Shown here piece after piece: positions 56,501 to 64,000 of a stretch of DNA of 64,000 nt (the first letter of the stretch is position 1; each line of letters opens with the position of its first letter). A model generated the notes under the pieces. That model was not told where the DNA came from, did no database searches, and saw nothing but the letters and a program-made list of their open reading frames with translations. A program made the position numbers and the translations under genes. The stretch is from Mucilaginibacter sp. (lineage in GTDB: Bacteria > Bacteroidota > Bacteroidia > Sphingobacteriales > Sphingobacteriaceae): positions 1 to 64,000 of the forward strand of contig JAUCSE010000013.1 in assembly GCA_030445275.1 (NCBI GenBank), in the 5' to 3' direction.

Positions 56501-56923
56501 TTCACCTGTTACAACACCATTTATACTTATTTGTGGGGCGAATATTTTAGCTATTTTTCCCAGAATCGACGGTTCCTTTTGTTGCAGCAAAATGGTTTTG
56601 TCGGCAATTTTATAGGTTAAAGGAATATCCTTAAAACAGGCTTCCAGGACATCATCAATAGAGGCATTGCTGATATGGATATTTACATTTTGCTTCACAT
56701 CTTTTGAATCGTAGAAAAAAACATATCCCGACTGCTTTTCAATGGATTGGATCACTTTTTCAAGAGGGGCGTTTCTTTCATTCAGTGTGATCTTCTGGCT
56801 ATATCCTTTGGCGCTTGCCTGTACCAGGACTATAACCAGCATCAGCGTAGTTAATTTCATAACCAATAGGAATTTAGGAGGCAGCCATGCCTTTGGCATA
56901 GCTAAAAAAGCATTAAATTTCAT
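53534..56923 (-). CDS. SusC/RagA-like TonB-dependent transporter with N-terminal signalling domain, second locus
   Basis: 1129 residues. Signal region LLVMKLTTLMLVIVLVQASA, an STN domain (ITLNERNAPLEKVIQSIEKQ), a carboxypeptidase-like fold (INGVVTGENAPLAGVVVNIK), a plug (IEILKDADATSIYGSRGANG) and a barrel ending in ...LRTIIAGVKFSF, with the C-terminal Phe needed for barrel assembly. It takes up a large ligand and signals to the FecR/ECF pair encoded upstream (57185-58973). It is clearly distinct in sequence from the first SusC-like protein, so the two loci likely recognise different ligands. Confidence 0.93.
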   Translation of the reverse strand: MKFNAFLAMPKAWLPPKFLLVMKLTTLMLVIVLVQASAKGYSQKITLNERNAPLEKVIQSIEKQSGYVFFYDSKDVKQNVNIHISNASIDDVLEACFKDIPLTYKIADKTILLQQKEPSILGKIAKIFAPQISINGVVTGENAPLAGVVVNIKRSGKGTVTNLKGEFTLTDLEENDILVFTYIGYDKLEIPIKDKKRSVLFVSLKLSNTKLDEVQVVGYGQTTSQRISTGSITKVTAAEIAKQPVNNVLQVLAGQVPGLLITQNSGSPGAGISVQIRAANALPSINGIPATGIAPLYIIDGVSFLSEPVYTAGGNTQGYLQPSYGNSPLNALNPGDIESIEILKDADATSIYGSRGANGVILITTKKGKAGSTKMDVNVSRGITGVADLHRVSNMTLSQYLEVRRTAFANSGATPTTANAPDLMVWDTTKSTDFQKTLIGKMAHTTDASTSFSGGNSQTNFLLSGTYHGETTVIPGDYHYGRGAIHFAVEHSSPDRKFTANISTTMTMDKNNNVTPNLAGAAFSQAPDFPLYDATGKSLYWFNLNPNALAYDNPLKYMYSKYSAKTNNLIGGIALKYTPVQGLNFKINTSYNKLVADAQNLNYALSINPYTTTLPSASFQQNYAETWNVEPQIDYTRKISKGTLNILAGGTFQDNKYVQPFYLIGTKYSSDALLSSVSGAGTTFLSNFGSEYKYQSIFGRVNYNWLNKYILNANYRYDGSSKFGVNNRFGSFGSVAGAWIFSEEDFMKNNLPFLSYGKLRSSYGTSGNDQIPNYQYLDTYSSTYYGYNGISGLAPTKVPNPNLKWEVSKKLEVAMDLGFLHDRILFTGAWFLNNTNNPLVSTPLSNVAGFSSYYANLPAEIQRKGFEFTLTTQNFKNKDFSWTTSFNISFDQSKLVSFPDIANTGYINYMVVGQSMSTIYAWHYTGISPITGLPTVQDANKNGTTLLSETGLAANGLGDRVAIGKTDPDFYGGLSNSFRYKGFQLDVLLQFTGHSTKYNIDYYSGIAPPGYNAVNMSNFTYDLFKQTNGKIATRTFGYNTDGTPYNSYVKYAQSDAVTSDGAYLRVKNVAFSYTFKNDWVKQLKMGSAQVYLQAQNLFTFTKFKGYDPESPASNMPPLRTIIAGVKFSF

Positions 56924-57010
56924 TACTTTTGTAAAGTTTGGGTTAATACATAAAATAGTTGACCAATTGTTTTTTGCCGATTATATCGGAAGGGTTAACC
57001 CAGATATTTT

Positions 57011-57047
57011 CCGTAGAAGTGGTTCCAAGCACTTCTGCGGTTTTTTT
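57011..57047 (+). terminator. Plus-strand rho-independent terminator upstream of the second susC-like gene
   Basis: An 11-bp stem (CCGTAGAAGTG with CACTTCTGCGG, one wobble) is followed by seven T on the plus strand. No plus-strand gene precedes it, so it may end an antisense or leader RNA, or protect against read-through into the fecR-like gene. Confidence 0.6.
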
Positions 57048-57184
57048 ACGCCTTGTCCTTTTTTTAATTGTATAAAAGAAGGCCTCACCGTTTTTCTTTA
57101 TAACCCTTAGTTTAGCTAGCGCTGTTGTCGTAAATGTTTTTTCATGTTGTTTTTAGTTTAAATGATTAATAAATTTTTATTTTT

Positions 57185-58303
57185 TCAAGGTATAACGATG
57201 ATCTTTTTCCCTTCTATTTTAAAGTGGATCTTTTTATAACTTAAAATATCGGATACTTTTAATGCGCTGACATTCTGATATATCTTCCCTGAAAAACGAC
57301 GGTCTGGAATTTTCCCTTCGTAGCTCACATCCACATCATACCATCTTGATAATTGACGCATAACCGTTTGGATGTCAGCATCATTAAATTTGAATAAACC
57401 TTTATGCCAGGCAATCGCTTCTTCTGTATCGGCATCATCAACTATACTGATCTTATCATGCCCCGTTTGAGCCTGCTCACCCGGTTTAAGCAGTGCCTGC
57501 GCCCCATTGCGGCTTACCTTTACGCTGCCTTCAAGCAAAGTGGTTTTCATCAATGGTTCATCATCATAGGCATTGATATTGAAATGAGTACCCAGCACTT
57601 CCACAATTTGCCCCTTACTGCTCACCCTGAATGGCATAGCTGCATTATGTGCCACCTCAAAATACACCTCACCTGTGATCTCCACTTTTCGTTCTTTGCC
57701 GGTAAAAGTGGTCGGGTATTTAATGGATGATGCCGTATTAAGCCACACATTAGTGCCATCGGCCAGGGTTAAATGATATTGCCCCCCCCTCGGGGTAGTC
57801 ATCACATTATACGCTGTTTCGGTTGGTTGATTCCTAGCTTTTGTCACTGAAGCATCGTAAACCACTCCACCACCGACCGTCTTGCTGATTGTGGTATTGC
57901 CCTGTTGGGCCAGCTTTCCATTTTTAACGTCAGTTAGTATTATTTGGGTGCCGTTGGCTAACATCAGGGTAGCTTTGTTACCCCCCGGTGCTATATCATA
58001 CTTTTGCTTTTGGGCAAATTGTTGCCGGGTATGTGTATTCCATATAAAATAGCTACCAATAGCAAGAAATAGCAAAATTGAGGCGGCTGCGACAATGCGT
58101 GGCCAAATTTTAATAGTACGTTTAGGCTGGGGGAGTAAGTTATAAATATCATCAATATCCTGCTCAATTTCGTCGCTTGCTAAATCAACAGGAATTTCCG
58201 CATTATAGTTCAGATACCAGGTTTCGAGTAATGCCTTCTCTTTATGAGTGGCCTCTCCATTATTATACTTTTCAAGTAATACTTTAATCTGTTCTTTATC
58301 CAT
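57185..58303 (-). CDS. FecR-family anti-sigma factor, second locus
   Basis: 372 residues. It has a cytoplasmic sigma-binding N-terminus (VLLEKYNNGEATHKEKALLE), a transmembrane helix at about 70-88 (IVAAASILLFLAIGSYFIW), a periplasmic FecR domain (TTPRGGQYHLTLADGTNVWL, GEVYFEVAHNAAMPFRV, LGTHFNINAY) and a C-terminal STN-contact domain (IQTVMRQLSRWYDVDVSYEG). It relays ligand binding at the SusC-like protein to the sigma factor encoded 91 bases upstream. Confidence 0.92.
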   Translation of the reverse strand: MDKEQIKVLLEKYNNGEATHKEKALLETWYLNYNAEIPVDLASDEIEQDIDDIYNLLPQPKRTIKIWPRIVAAASILLFLAIGSYFIWNTHTRQQFAQKQKYDIAPGGNKATLMLANGTQIILTDVKNGKLAQQGNTTISKTVGGGVVYDASVTKARNQPTETAYNVMTTPRGGQYHLTLADGTNVWLNTASSIKYPTTFTGKERKVEITGEVYFEVAHNAAMPFRVSSKGQIVEVLGTHFNINAYDDEPLMKTTLLEGSVKVSRNGAQALLKPGEQAQTGHDKISIVDDADTEEAIAWHKGLFKFNDADIQTVMRQLSRWYDVDVSYEGKIPDRRFSGKIYQNVSALKVSDILSYKKIHFKIEGKKIIVIP

Positions 58304-58394
58304 TGCTTTTAGGGACGTATTTTCCCATTATTACAGTAAAGACCTTTAAGGCAGGGCTTGGGTGTAGATAAATTAAAAAAAACTTAATTAGGCC

Positions 58395-58973
58395 TTAAAA
58401 TTTAATAAGGAATACCAGGAAAGTAAAAATACCCAACCTAACACGCAAGATCCGTAAGGCATTATTAATTTGTTTTTTTACAGTTGGCTCAGCAATATTC
58501 AGCTTTTCAGCAATTTCTTTATGGCTCAAATGGAATTTTCGGCTTAGCAGGAAAACTTCTTTCATTTTTGGCGGCAAGGCATCAATTTCTTTCTCAATAA
58601 TAGCAAATAGTTGATTTTGCCTGATCAGATGATCTGTAATACAATGCCCGGCGCTCACCGATATTTGAATTGAATTGATATACTCCTCTTCATTTTGCTT
58701 ATGGGCGATATGTTTAAATATCCTGTTTCTTATAGCTACATACAGGTACCCTGACAAACTGGAACGAAACTCTATTTCCTCCCGGTTTCTCCATATTACA
58801 GCGAACAATTCCTGTAAAATATCTTTTGCCTCTTCCCTGTTTCGCAATTTATTGTAAGCATGCAGATACAGTACCCCGCTATACCGGTTGTAAATTTCAG
58901 TATAAGCTGCATGATCGCCAGCCCTAAGCAGGGTAGTAAGCTCTTGATCAGAAAGAGTACTATACGCAGACAT
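58395..58973 (-). CDS. ECF RNA polymerase sigma factor (FecI-like), second locus
   Basis: 192 residues. Region 2 has HAYNKLRNREEAKDILQELF and region 4 has SRKFHLSHKEIAEKLNIAEP followed by TVKKQINNALR. It closely resembles in layout the sigma factor at 33177, including the hydrophobic C-terminal end (FTFLVFLIKF). It should direct transcription of the second susCD operon under FecR control. The ~460 bases upstream hold no gene. Confidence 0.92.
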   Translation of the reverse strand: MSAYSTLSDQELTTLLRAGDHAAYTEIYNRYSGVLYLHAYNKLRNREEAKDILQELFAVIWRNREEIEFRSSLSGYLYVAIRNRIFKHIAHKQNEEEYINSIQISVSAGHCITDHLIRQNQLFAIIEKEIDALPPKMKEVFLLSRKFHLSHKEIAEKLNIAEPTVKKQINNALRILRVRLGIFTFLVFLIKF

Positions 58974-59440
58974 TCAACACTTTACTAAATAAGTTTTTAA
59001 GAAATTAATCTGAATTTAAAATTGAGATAATGTAGCGCTTTTTTTTGAAATGTCAAAACGACTATTATTAATGTAATACAAGTGTATTAGAGAAAACAAA
59101 TTCACTCACCCATCTTTGCTGGCATCCACCACAACCGTAAAGATGAATATTCCTCGATGATAAAAAAAGCACTAAGTAAGGTAGCCAATAATCACAAAAT
59201 TCCCTATCCTACAACGTAAGATGATTAAACAAAAAACGTCCGGATAATTGTATCGTCCTTTATCTGATTTTATGCGATTAAATATTCTAAAAACTGAATA
59301 TCCTCCAAAAAATATTTGGAAAGTTGTACCATTAGGAGTACAAAATGAATGACCGTAAGTTGAACGTATGTTTGGCTTACGGTTTTTTTGTTATGGAAAA
59401 TATTAAGTTTATTTGAATAAGTAAAATATATCAAATTGTG
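58974..59440. other. Gene-free divergent intergenic region
   Basis: It lies between the sigma gene and the zinc-ribbon gene. Apart from the terminator at 59352 I see no coding frame. Confidence 0.55.
59352..59389 (+). terminator. Plus-strand terminator without an upstream gene
   Basis: Arms ACCGTAAG and CTTACGGT around a 16-base loop are followed by seven T. No plus-strand ORF precedes it; it may close a short non-coding transcript from the intergenic region. Confidence 0.6.
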
Positions 59441-60199
59441 ATGTCTACGTCAGAGCAAAATTTTGAAGATTATAAAAGTCAATGTGTAACAGATAATATG
59501 TTGTTACAACCTGAATTTATAAAACTGTATGACATTAACAGTTATGAAAATTGGTTCTATGATCATGGTACAGGTGCTTTTCATTTTAAATCTGATGATG
59601 GCAGAAATCTTTATTTCAAATACGTCGACGTTGGATCATTTTCGACAAAAACCCACATCTGGAACTGGTCGTGGGATAATAACACCACACCAAAACATGT
59701 TAGCAACGCCCTTGAAAAAGTAAAGGTCTTCGGTATAAATAACAATTTTGAGCAACTAACCAAAGGGTTATTTGAAGGCGATGAATATACCGGTTGGGAA
59801 ATGACGGCAATTTCGGCAAAATTATTAAATACGATTGGTTCATACCGAATTCCCCATGAGCACCTATTTATTTATTTCATTTTTACCAATGAATTGACAC
59901 AAGAAGAATTCCAGGGCTTAAAAGATAAATATGCTAATTGCGATAAACACATTTCGGACAGAGTAGCCTTTGTATGTCACCATTTAATTAAGAATACTGG
60001 CATTGGCTTTCATGAGGCTTTTGATTCTGACCCGGCAGTTGAGAGGGATGATGAATATCAGGCATGGTGCAATGAATGTGAAGAAATAAGACTTAAAGAA
60101 GATGAATGGACTGATGAAGCAATGGTTTTTGCAAACATAAAAGTGGTTTGTAACCAATGCTATTTTGAGATTAAAGAACGGAACCAAACAGATGAGTGA
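59441..60199 (+). CDS. Cytosolic protein with C-terminal zinc-ribbon (DUF6882-like)
   Basis: 252 residues from the ATG at 59441. The N-terminal two thirds (VDVGSFSTKTHIWNWSWDNN, LTKGLFEGDEYTGWEMTAIS) resemble a DUF6882-type domain; I am not certain of the family. The C-terminus has two Cys-x-x-Cys pairs, AWCNECEEIR and VVCNQCYFEI, 27 residues apart, which would bind one zinc as in a zinc ribbon. No signal peptide and no neighbour in the same operon. The function is unknown. Confidence 0.7.
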   Translation: MSTSEQNFEDYKSQCVTDNMLLQPEFIKLYDINSYENWFYDHGTGAFHFKSDDGRNLYFKYVDVGSFSTKTHIWNWSWDNNTTPKHVSNALEKVKVFGINNNFEQLTKGLFEGDEYTGWEMTAISAKLLNTIGSYRIPHEHLFIYFIFTNELTQEEFQGLKDKYANCDKHISDRVAFVCHHLIKNTGIGFHEAFDSDPAVERDDEYQAWCNECEEIRLKEDEWTDEAMVFANIKVVCNQCYFEIKERNQTDE

Positions 60200-60321
60200 A
60201 AATATCTCGTAAAACGTTTGTAAAATTTGATCGTCGTCTTCTAAAAATCCCGTTTCTAATCAACTAAGCCGACAATAACTCCTAAGTCATCAATAAAATG
60301 TTCTGATATTTGTACATCTTC

Positions 60322-60690
60322 GAGTACTGCACGGGAAAGACGTAACGAATCACGTTCTTCCCCGTTTTTATTTCCTCTTAACTTATTGTTAATGTGATAA
60401 ATAAGATGATCCACTTCATTCAACCCAGGGGTTCAATATTCATTTCCATCAAATCTCAATTTTTCACAATATATTGAACTAATCCTGAAGGATTTCTCGC
60501 TTAAAACCCTCAATTACCTGTTCCTAGTACAAATGGCTCATCAGCTTGTTAATTATGACTAACCATTGTTACCGTCTTTTTTATTTTTTGGATGAAGCCT
60601 GCCTAAAGCCGTCATACGCTTCAATTCAGGCAGAAAAGTGTTCGTTATTTCAACCATCAAGCTCACAAAGACGTACCAACAGCGTCGAAA
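60322..60690 (-). repeat. 345-bp repeated element, copy 3
   Basis: Same length and orientation as the copy at 20417-20762, sharing the hairpin (GGGAAAGACGT with ACGTTCTTCCCC, about 60334-60365) and the peptide tail VEITNTFLPELKRMTALGRL. It extends ~24 bases further (AAAGACGTACCAACAGCGTC) in common with copy 2, and ends against the stop codon of the rhamnosidase gene. Confidence 0.75.
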
Positions 60691-60691
60691 G

Positions 60692-63049
60692 TTAAATGTT
60701 AAAAGAATTATTTCCCGCTTTTAATATATATCGCTTTACCTTCCACACGAATATACCAGTGGTTGCCTGAGGCAAATTGATATTTATTTGCCACTTTCCT
60801 TTTTCAAATTTATAGCCAACTGCAATCTTGCCATTTGGATGAGGTATTTCACCGCTAATGGCTGTCAATGTTCCTAAATGTGGTTCTATCTTAATTTTGC
60901 TAAAGCCAGGAGCATAGCTATCGATACCTAAAACCGTCCTGAAAAATTCAATGTTGGGGCTGGCTCCCCAGGCATGACAATCAGAACGGGAAGTATTGAC
61001 ATCAGAATATTCGGCCCAGGTGGTTAAGCCCATTTCTATATTCTCGCGCCATATGCCCAGCCAGCTCATATAATCATTACCCAAACCTGCTTTTACCAGT
61101 GCCTGGTTCAAGTAATATTTAAAATAAACTGAGCATTGGGTTAAACTTTTATCGTTAAGCAATCCTTTAGCCACAGCTGACATATCAGCAGCACTCACCA
61201 TGCCGGTAAGTATAGCCAGCGAATTAACATGTTGTGAATACCCGTTTTTTTCTTTTGTATCCGCATACAGCTTTTTAACCGGATCCCAATATTTGCGCTG
61301 TATAGTAGCTTTTAGCTGCGCGGCTTTTTGATGATATATTTTGGCGTAATCCTGCATACCAACTTTTCCTTCCATTTCCGCAGCCCACTGGTATGCCCAC
61401 AGTAGCTGCAGATCATAAATAGCTGCACTGCCATCCTTCCCTTTAACCTCACCCCACATATTACCGGCCCAGTCAACAAACGCCCAGTATGGAGTATTTT
61501 TTAATGAGCCATCGGCTTGCTGGTACTTGCTGAAAAAATCCAGTACCCCTCGTTCGCCAGGTAATTTATTTTTAATAAAATCGTTATCGCCACGGTACAT
61601 CCAGTAATCATGTAACATACAGATATACCATAACGAGAATGTGGATATAACCTGTGTGCCTTTTGAAGGGTAACAGCTACTGGTTACGCCTTCGGGCAAA
61701 CGCGAATGGTCTATCTGATTGATTGCATTACGCGCTAGCCGGTCATCACTTGTATTATAGTATGATATGATAGCCTGTATGCGGGTGTCACCAATGTATT
61801 GCAACTGCTCATAATATGGACAATCCATATAAGTTTCCCAGGCGTTAAGTCTTGCTGTACGCCAGCCAATATCCAACATTTGTTTTATTTCGGTATTATT
61901 TGTATTCAATACCGCGCTCCGTTTAAAAGGATAACCGGTAAAAGTACCATAGAGGTCATCAATAACCAGCGGGTCATTTTCGGTTTGTACGATCAGCCTG
62001 ATATACCGATAAGTGCGAAAATTTAACGTTGTGAATGATTGCCCCTGGCTGCCATCTGCGATCAGGCTATCTATTCTTCCTACAAACTCCTTTCCCTCTA
62101 TGTCATTCCGGTTACCTTTACGTGTACCACCACTGCCTTTTTCGTAAAGCGATTCAGCGTAGCCAAGTGACATACCTGCAGCCTTGCCACCGCTAAAATT
62201 TAACGTTACATAGGCATTTGTTTCAAAGGTTTGGTCGAGCAATAAAGAAACTGTGGTGTTTGCAGGGATGGTTATTGAAGTCTTTTTTTCTGGAAACGTT
62301 GGTGGAACACTCATGCCAATTGCAGTGCGTAATTTAAGAATGCGCTGATAAGTCATTTCTCTTGGGGGCAATGATGACGGCACCAATGCCCAATTGATAC
62401 CCCAGGCCGTACCTTTAAGTTTCCCTTCAGACACCATAGCAGCCCCGAGCCAGGCGCTATCATCATAACCTGCAGATGTCCAATCGCCTTTAACTGCTTG
62501 ATTCATATCTACCATTTCGCCTTTGCTGGCAGCAAAAAAATAACCGGGGACAGGCTGATGCCCTGTATCACGGATGCACTTCCAGGTATTGTTGGTGTTT
62601 AATGTTTCTTCTGTTGGCGAATCACCCTGTAAAACAAAACCTGTGCGTACACTGATTTGTGCTGCAGGACTGTATTGTGCTTCATTCCAAACAAGCGCAG
62701 CTATTGTATTTTTCCCTGCAGACAGATAGGGAGCCAGATCAACCGTTTCATAATTCCAGTAATAGGTGTCGCCTCGTGCCGGGCCTAATGATACCAATTT
62801 ACTATTGACATACAACTTATAACGGTTATCTGCCGATACATGCACGACGAACGCTGCTGGCTTAACAGCAAGATCAATATGCTTTCGAAAATAAAAAATG
62901 CCATACGTGATCCCATTATCACCGGGTGCGGTTATCCATTGCGCATTCCATCGCCTCAGGGCCGCCGGATTAACTAAAGGTTGTGCATAGGCGCATTCTG
63001 CCGTCAATAAGCCAAAGACGAACAATAAAATAAAAAGGAAAGGTTTCAT
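60692..63049 (-). CDS. Alpha-L-rhamnosidase-like glycoside hydrolase (GH78 type)
   Basis: 785 residues. Signal peptide KPFLFILLFVFGLLTAECAY. N-terminal beta-sandwich domains contain the FYFRKHIDLAVKPAAFVVHV and YKLYVNSKLVSLGPARGDTY segments typical of GH78. The (alpha/alpha)6 barrel carries METYMDCPYYEQLQYIGDTR-like residues, with Asp409 and Glu414 in the DCPxxExxxxxGD signature of the catalytic acid. The C-terminus is a beta domain (GEIPHPNGKIAVGYKFEKGK). It should release terminal rhamnose from plant or bacterial glycans in the periplasm. It lies next to the LacI-type regulator gene 169 bases upstream. Confidence 0.9.
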   Translation of the reverse strand: MKPFLFILLFVFGLLTAECAYAQPLVNPAALRRWNAQWITAPGDNGITYGIFYFRKHIDLAVKPAAFVVHVSADNRYKLYVNSKLVSLGPARGDTYYWNYETVDLAPYLSAGKNTIAALVWNEAQYSPAAQISVRTGFVLQGDSPTEETLNTNNTWKCIRDTGHQPVPGYFFAASKGEMVDMNQAVKGDWTSAGYDDSAWLGAAMVSEGKLKGTAWGINWALVPSSLPPREMTYQRILKLRTAIGMSVPPTFPEKKTSITIPANTTVSLLLDQTFETNAYVTLNFSGGKAAGMSLGYAESLYEKGSGGTRKGNRNDIEGKEFVGRIDSLIADGSQGQSFTTLNFRTYRYIRLIVQTENDPLVIDDLYGTFTGYPFKRSAVLNTNNTEIKQMLDIGWRTARLNAWETYMDCPYYEQLQYIGDTRIQAIISYYNTSDDRLARNAINQIDHSRLPEGVTSSCYPSKGTQVISTFSLWYICMLHDYWMYRGDNDFIKNKLPGERGVLDFFSKYQQADGSLKNTPYWAFVDWAGNMWGEVKGKDGSAAIYDLQLLWAYQWAAEMEGKVGMQDYAKIYHQKAAQLKATIQRKYWDPVKKLYADTKEKNGYSQHVNSLAILTGMVSAADMSAVAKGLLNDKSLTQCSVYFKYYLNQALVKAGLGNDYMSWLGIWRENIEMGLTTWAEYSDVNTSRSDCHAWGASPNIEFFRTVLGIDSYAPGFSKIKIEPHLGTLTAISGEIPHPNGKIAVGYKFEKGKWQININLPQATTGIFVWKVKRYILKAGNNSFNI

Positions 63050-63218
63050 TAGGTTATTTTTTGGTTTGATAATAATATCAATTTAACAGAATAAAACAAA
63101 TAAATCGTTTTAGCATAATTAGATAAAAGTCAGGAAATGGAATAACTAATATGCTATTCTAAAGAATAGAACGCACTCCATCCGGATAGTCTAAACTCCA
63201 TTTTTGAAGACCCGGCAA

Positions 63219-64000
63219 TTAGACGGAGCTTTTTAACGATGAACTTCGGATCTTTAGATCAGTTCTCAAAATTACAGATCGTGATCTGAGGGATGCCGAA
63301 CGGTCATTAAGTTTATCCAGCAAGACATTGATCACATAATCTGCGATTTCCTCAACTGGCTGCGCTATGGCCGTTATCGGGGGCGAATGGAGCTTAAACA
63401 CATCGTAATCATCGAAAGAAATGATCGCCAGGTCAGTCGGGGCCTTTTTATCCAGTTCTTTCATCACTTTCAGTCCACAGGTACCAATGTGGTTGGTGCC
63501 AAAAAGGATAGCATCAAGGTCTGGATTTCCCTTCATAAAATCGCGTAGCGGATTCATGATTAACTCTTCGTCCTGATGAAATGCTATTTCTTTAATGATA
63601 GCCTTCAGTCCTTTGCTTGTAATAGCATCCTGGTAGCCTCTTACCCGGTCAAGCATTTGCGTCTGCTGTGAGGCGAAAGTTACCAACGCAATGTTTCTAA
63701 AACCTTGATCTATGAGATGCCTGGTGGCGTTATAAGTGCTGAAAAGGTTATCAACTTCAATAAAATCAGTAGCTACATTTGGTAGGTGCCTGTCAAATAG
63801 CACAACGGGCATGCCATCGTTGATGAGCGATTCGATATCTTCCTCGATACCTTCTGGTGGGGCTATAATGTAGCCATCCACATGCCGCTCGCGAAACATG
63901 CTAATCAGGTCCCGGGTTTTCTGAGTATCGTTGTCGGTACTGCAATAAATAATTTTGTATCCGTTTTTATAGGCGCGGTCTTCAATTAAGCGTGCTATGC
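63219..64000 (-). CDS. LacI-family transcriptional regulator (partial at window edge)
   Basis: The frame is open to base 64000 (IARLIEDRAYKNGYKIIYCS at the start of the visible part), so the N-terminal DNA-binding domain lies outside the window. What is seen is the periplasmic-binding-protein-like ligand domain: VDGYIIAPPEGIEEDIESLI, PVVLFDRHLPNVATDFIEVD and FGTNHIGTCGLKVMKELDKK. The end, LKIRSSSLKSSV, is normal. It lies 169 bases upstream of the rhamnosidase gene on the same strand and probably controls it or a sugar operon to the right of the window. Confidence 0.9.
   Translation of the reverse strand, partial: IARLIEDRAYKNGYKIIYCSTDNDTQKTRDLISMFRERHVDGYIIAPPEGIEEDIESLINDGMPVVLFDRHLPNVATDFIEVDNLFSTYNATRHLIDQGFRNIALVTFASQQTQMLDRVRGYQDAITSKGLKAIIKEIAFHQDEELIMNPLRDFMKGNPDLDAILFGTNHIGTCGLKVMKELDKKAPTDLAIISFDDYDVFKLHSPPITAIAQPVEEIADYVINVLLDKLNDRSASLRSRSVILRTDLKIRSSSLKSSV

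Overview
The window looks like a chromosomal segment of a Bacteroidota bacterium, most likely Sphingobacteriaceae (Mucilaginibacter- or Pedobacter-like; this genus guess is inference). Supporting signs are two ECF sigma/FecR/SusC/SusD loci, a hybrid two-component sensor with a C-terminal AraC domain, TlpA proteins with DUF4369-like N-termini, promoters of the TAnnTTTG type, and mostly absent Shine-Dalgarno sequences. I saw no rRNA, tRNA or CRISPR array.

Region 1 (1-2400) is the wreck of an integrative conjugative element: the 3' part of a tyrosine integrase is joined directly to an N-terminally truncated MobC/TraG-type coupling ATPase, followed by an orphan coding scrap on the minus strand.

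Region 2 (2400-16720) is the most unusual part, an accessory island for peptide/protein export and modification. It holds a C39-peptidase ABC exporter with its HlyD adaptor and a nucleotidyltransferase-fold protein (minus strand). Divergent to them is a secreted protein with a double-glycine leader and an HExxH...E metallopeptidase signature, followed by an array of intact and decayed OB-fold-like periplasmic proteins. After a transposase remnant come a radical SAM/SPASM maturase with an 82-aa GG-containing, Cys/His-rich candidate precursor, and a MACPF-like/beta-gamma-crystallin protein with a small helical partner. The last two units carry the same 73-bp upstream repeat, which suggests shared control.

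Region 3 (16740-21500) has a hybrid sensor kinase/response regulator and a long, mostly empty stretch with the first of three copies of a repeated element (others near 45.1 and 60.3 kb).

Region 4 (21559-33752, minus) is an ECF sigma, FecR, SusC, SusD, DUF4843-like, PKD-like lipoprotein, two TlpA-like thioredoxins and a decayed M16 peptidase. Region 7 (48272-58973, minus) has the same logic: sigma, FecR, SusC, SusD, a metzincin-motif metalloprotease and a TlpA-like protein. Both read as surface-signalled uptake systems for a peptide or other large ligand, paired with redox and protease functions.

Region 5 (33940-45000) is a collection of AraC regulators and short-chain dehydrogenases in which about half the genes are broken, plus a tight marR-isochorismatase-like-MFS-epoxide hydrolase operon under a perfect 40-bp palindrome. 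Region 6 (45230-47700) is a type IV AbiE-like toxin-antitoxin pair with a readable promoter and TGTTCAT operator motifs, bounded by two strong terminators. The right end (59441-64000) has a zinc-ribbon protein, a GH78-type rhamnosidase and a LacI-family regulator cut by the window edge.
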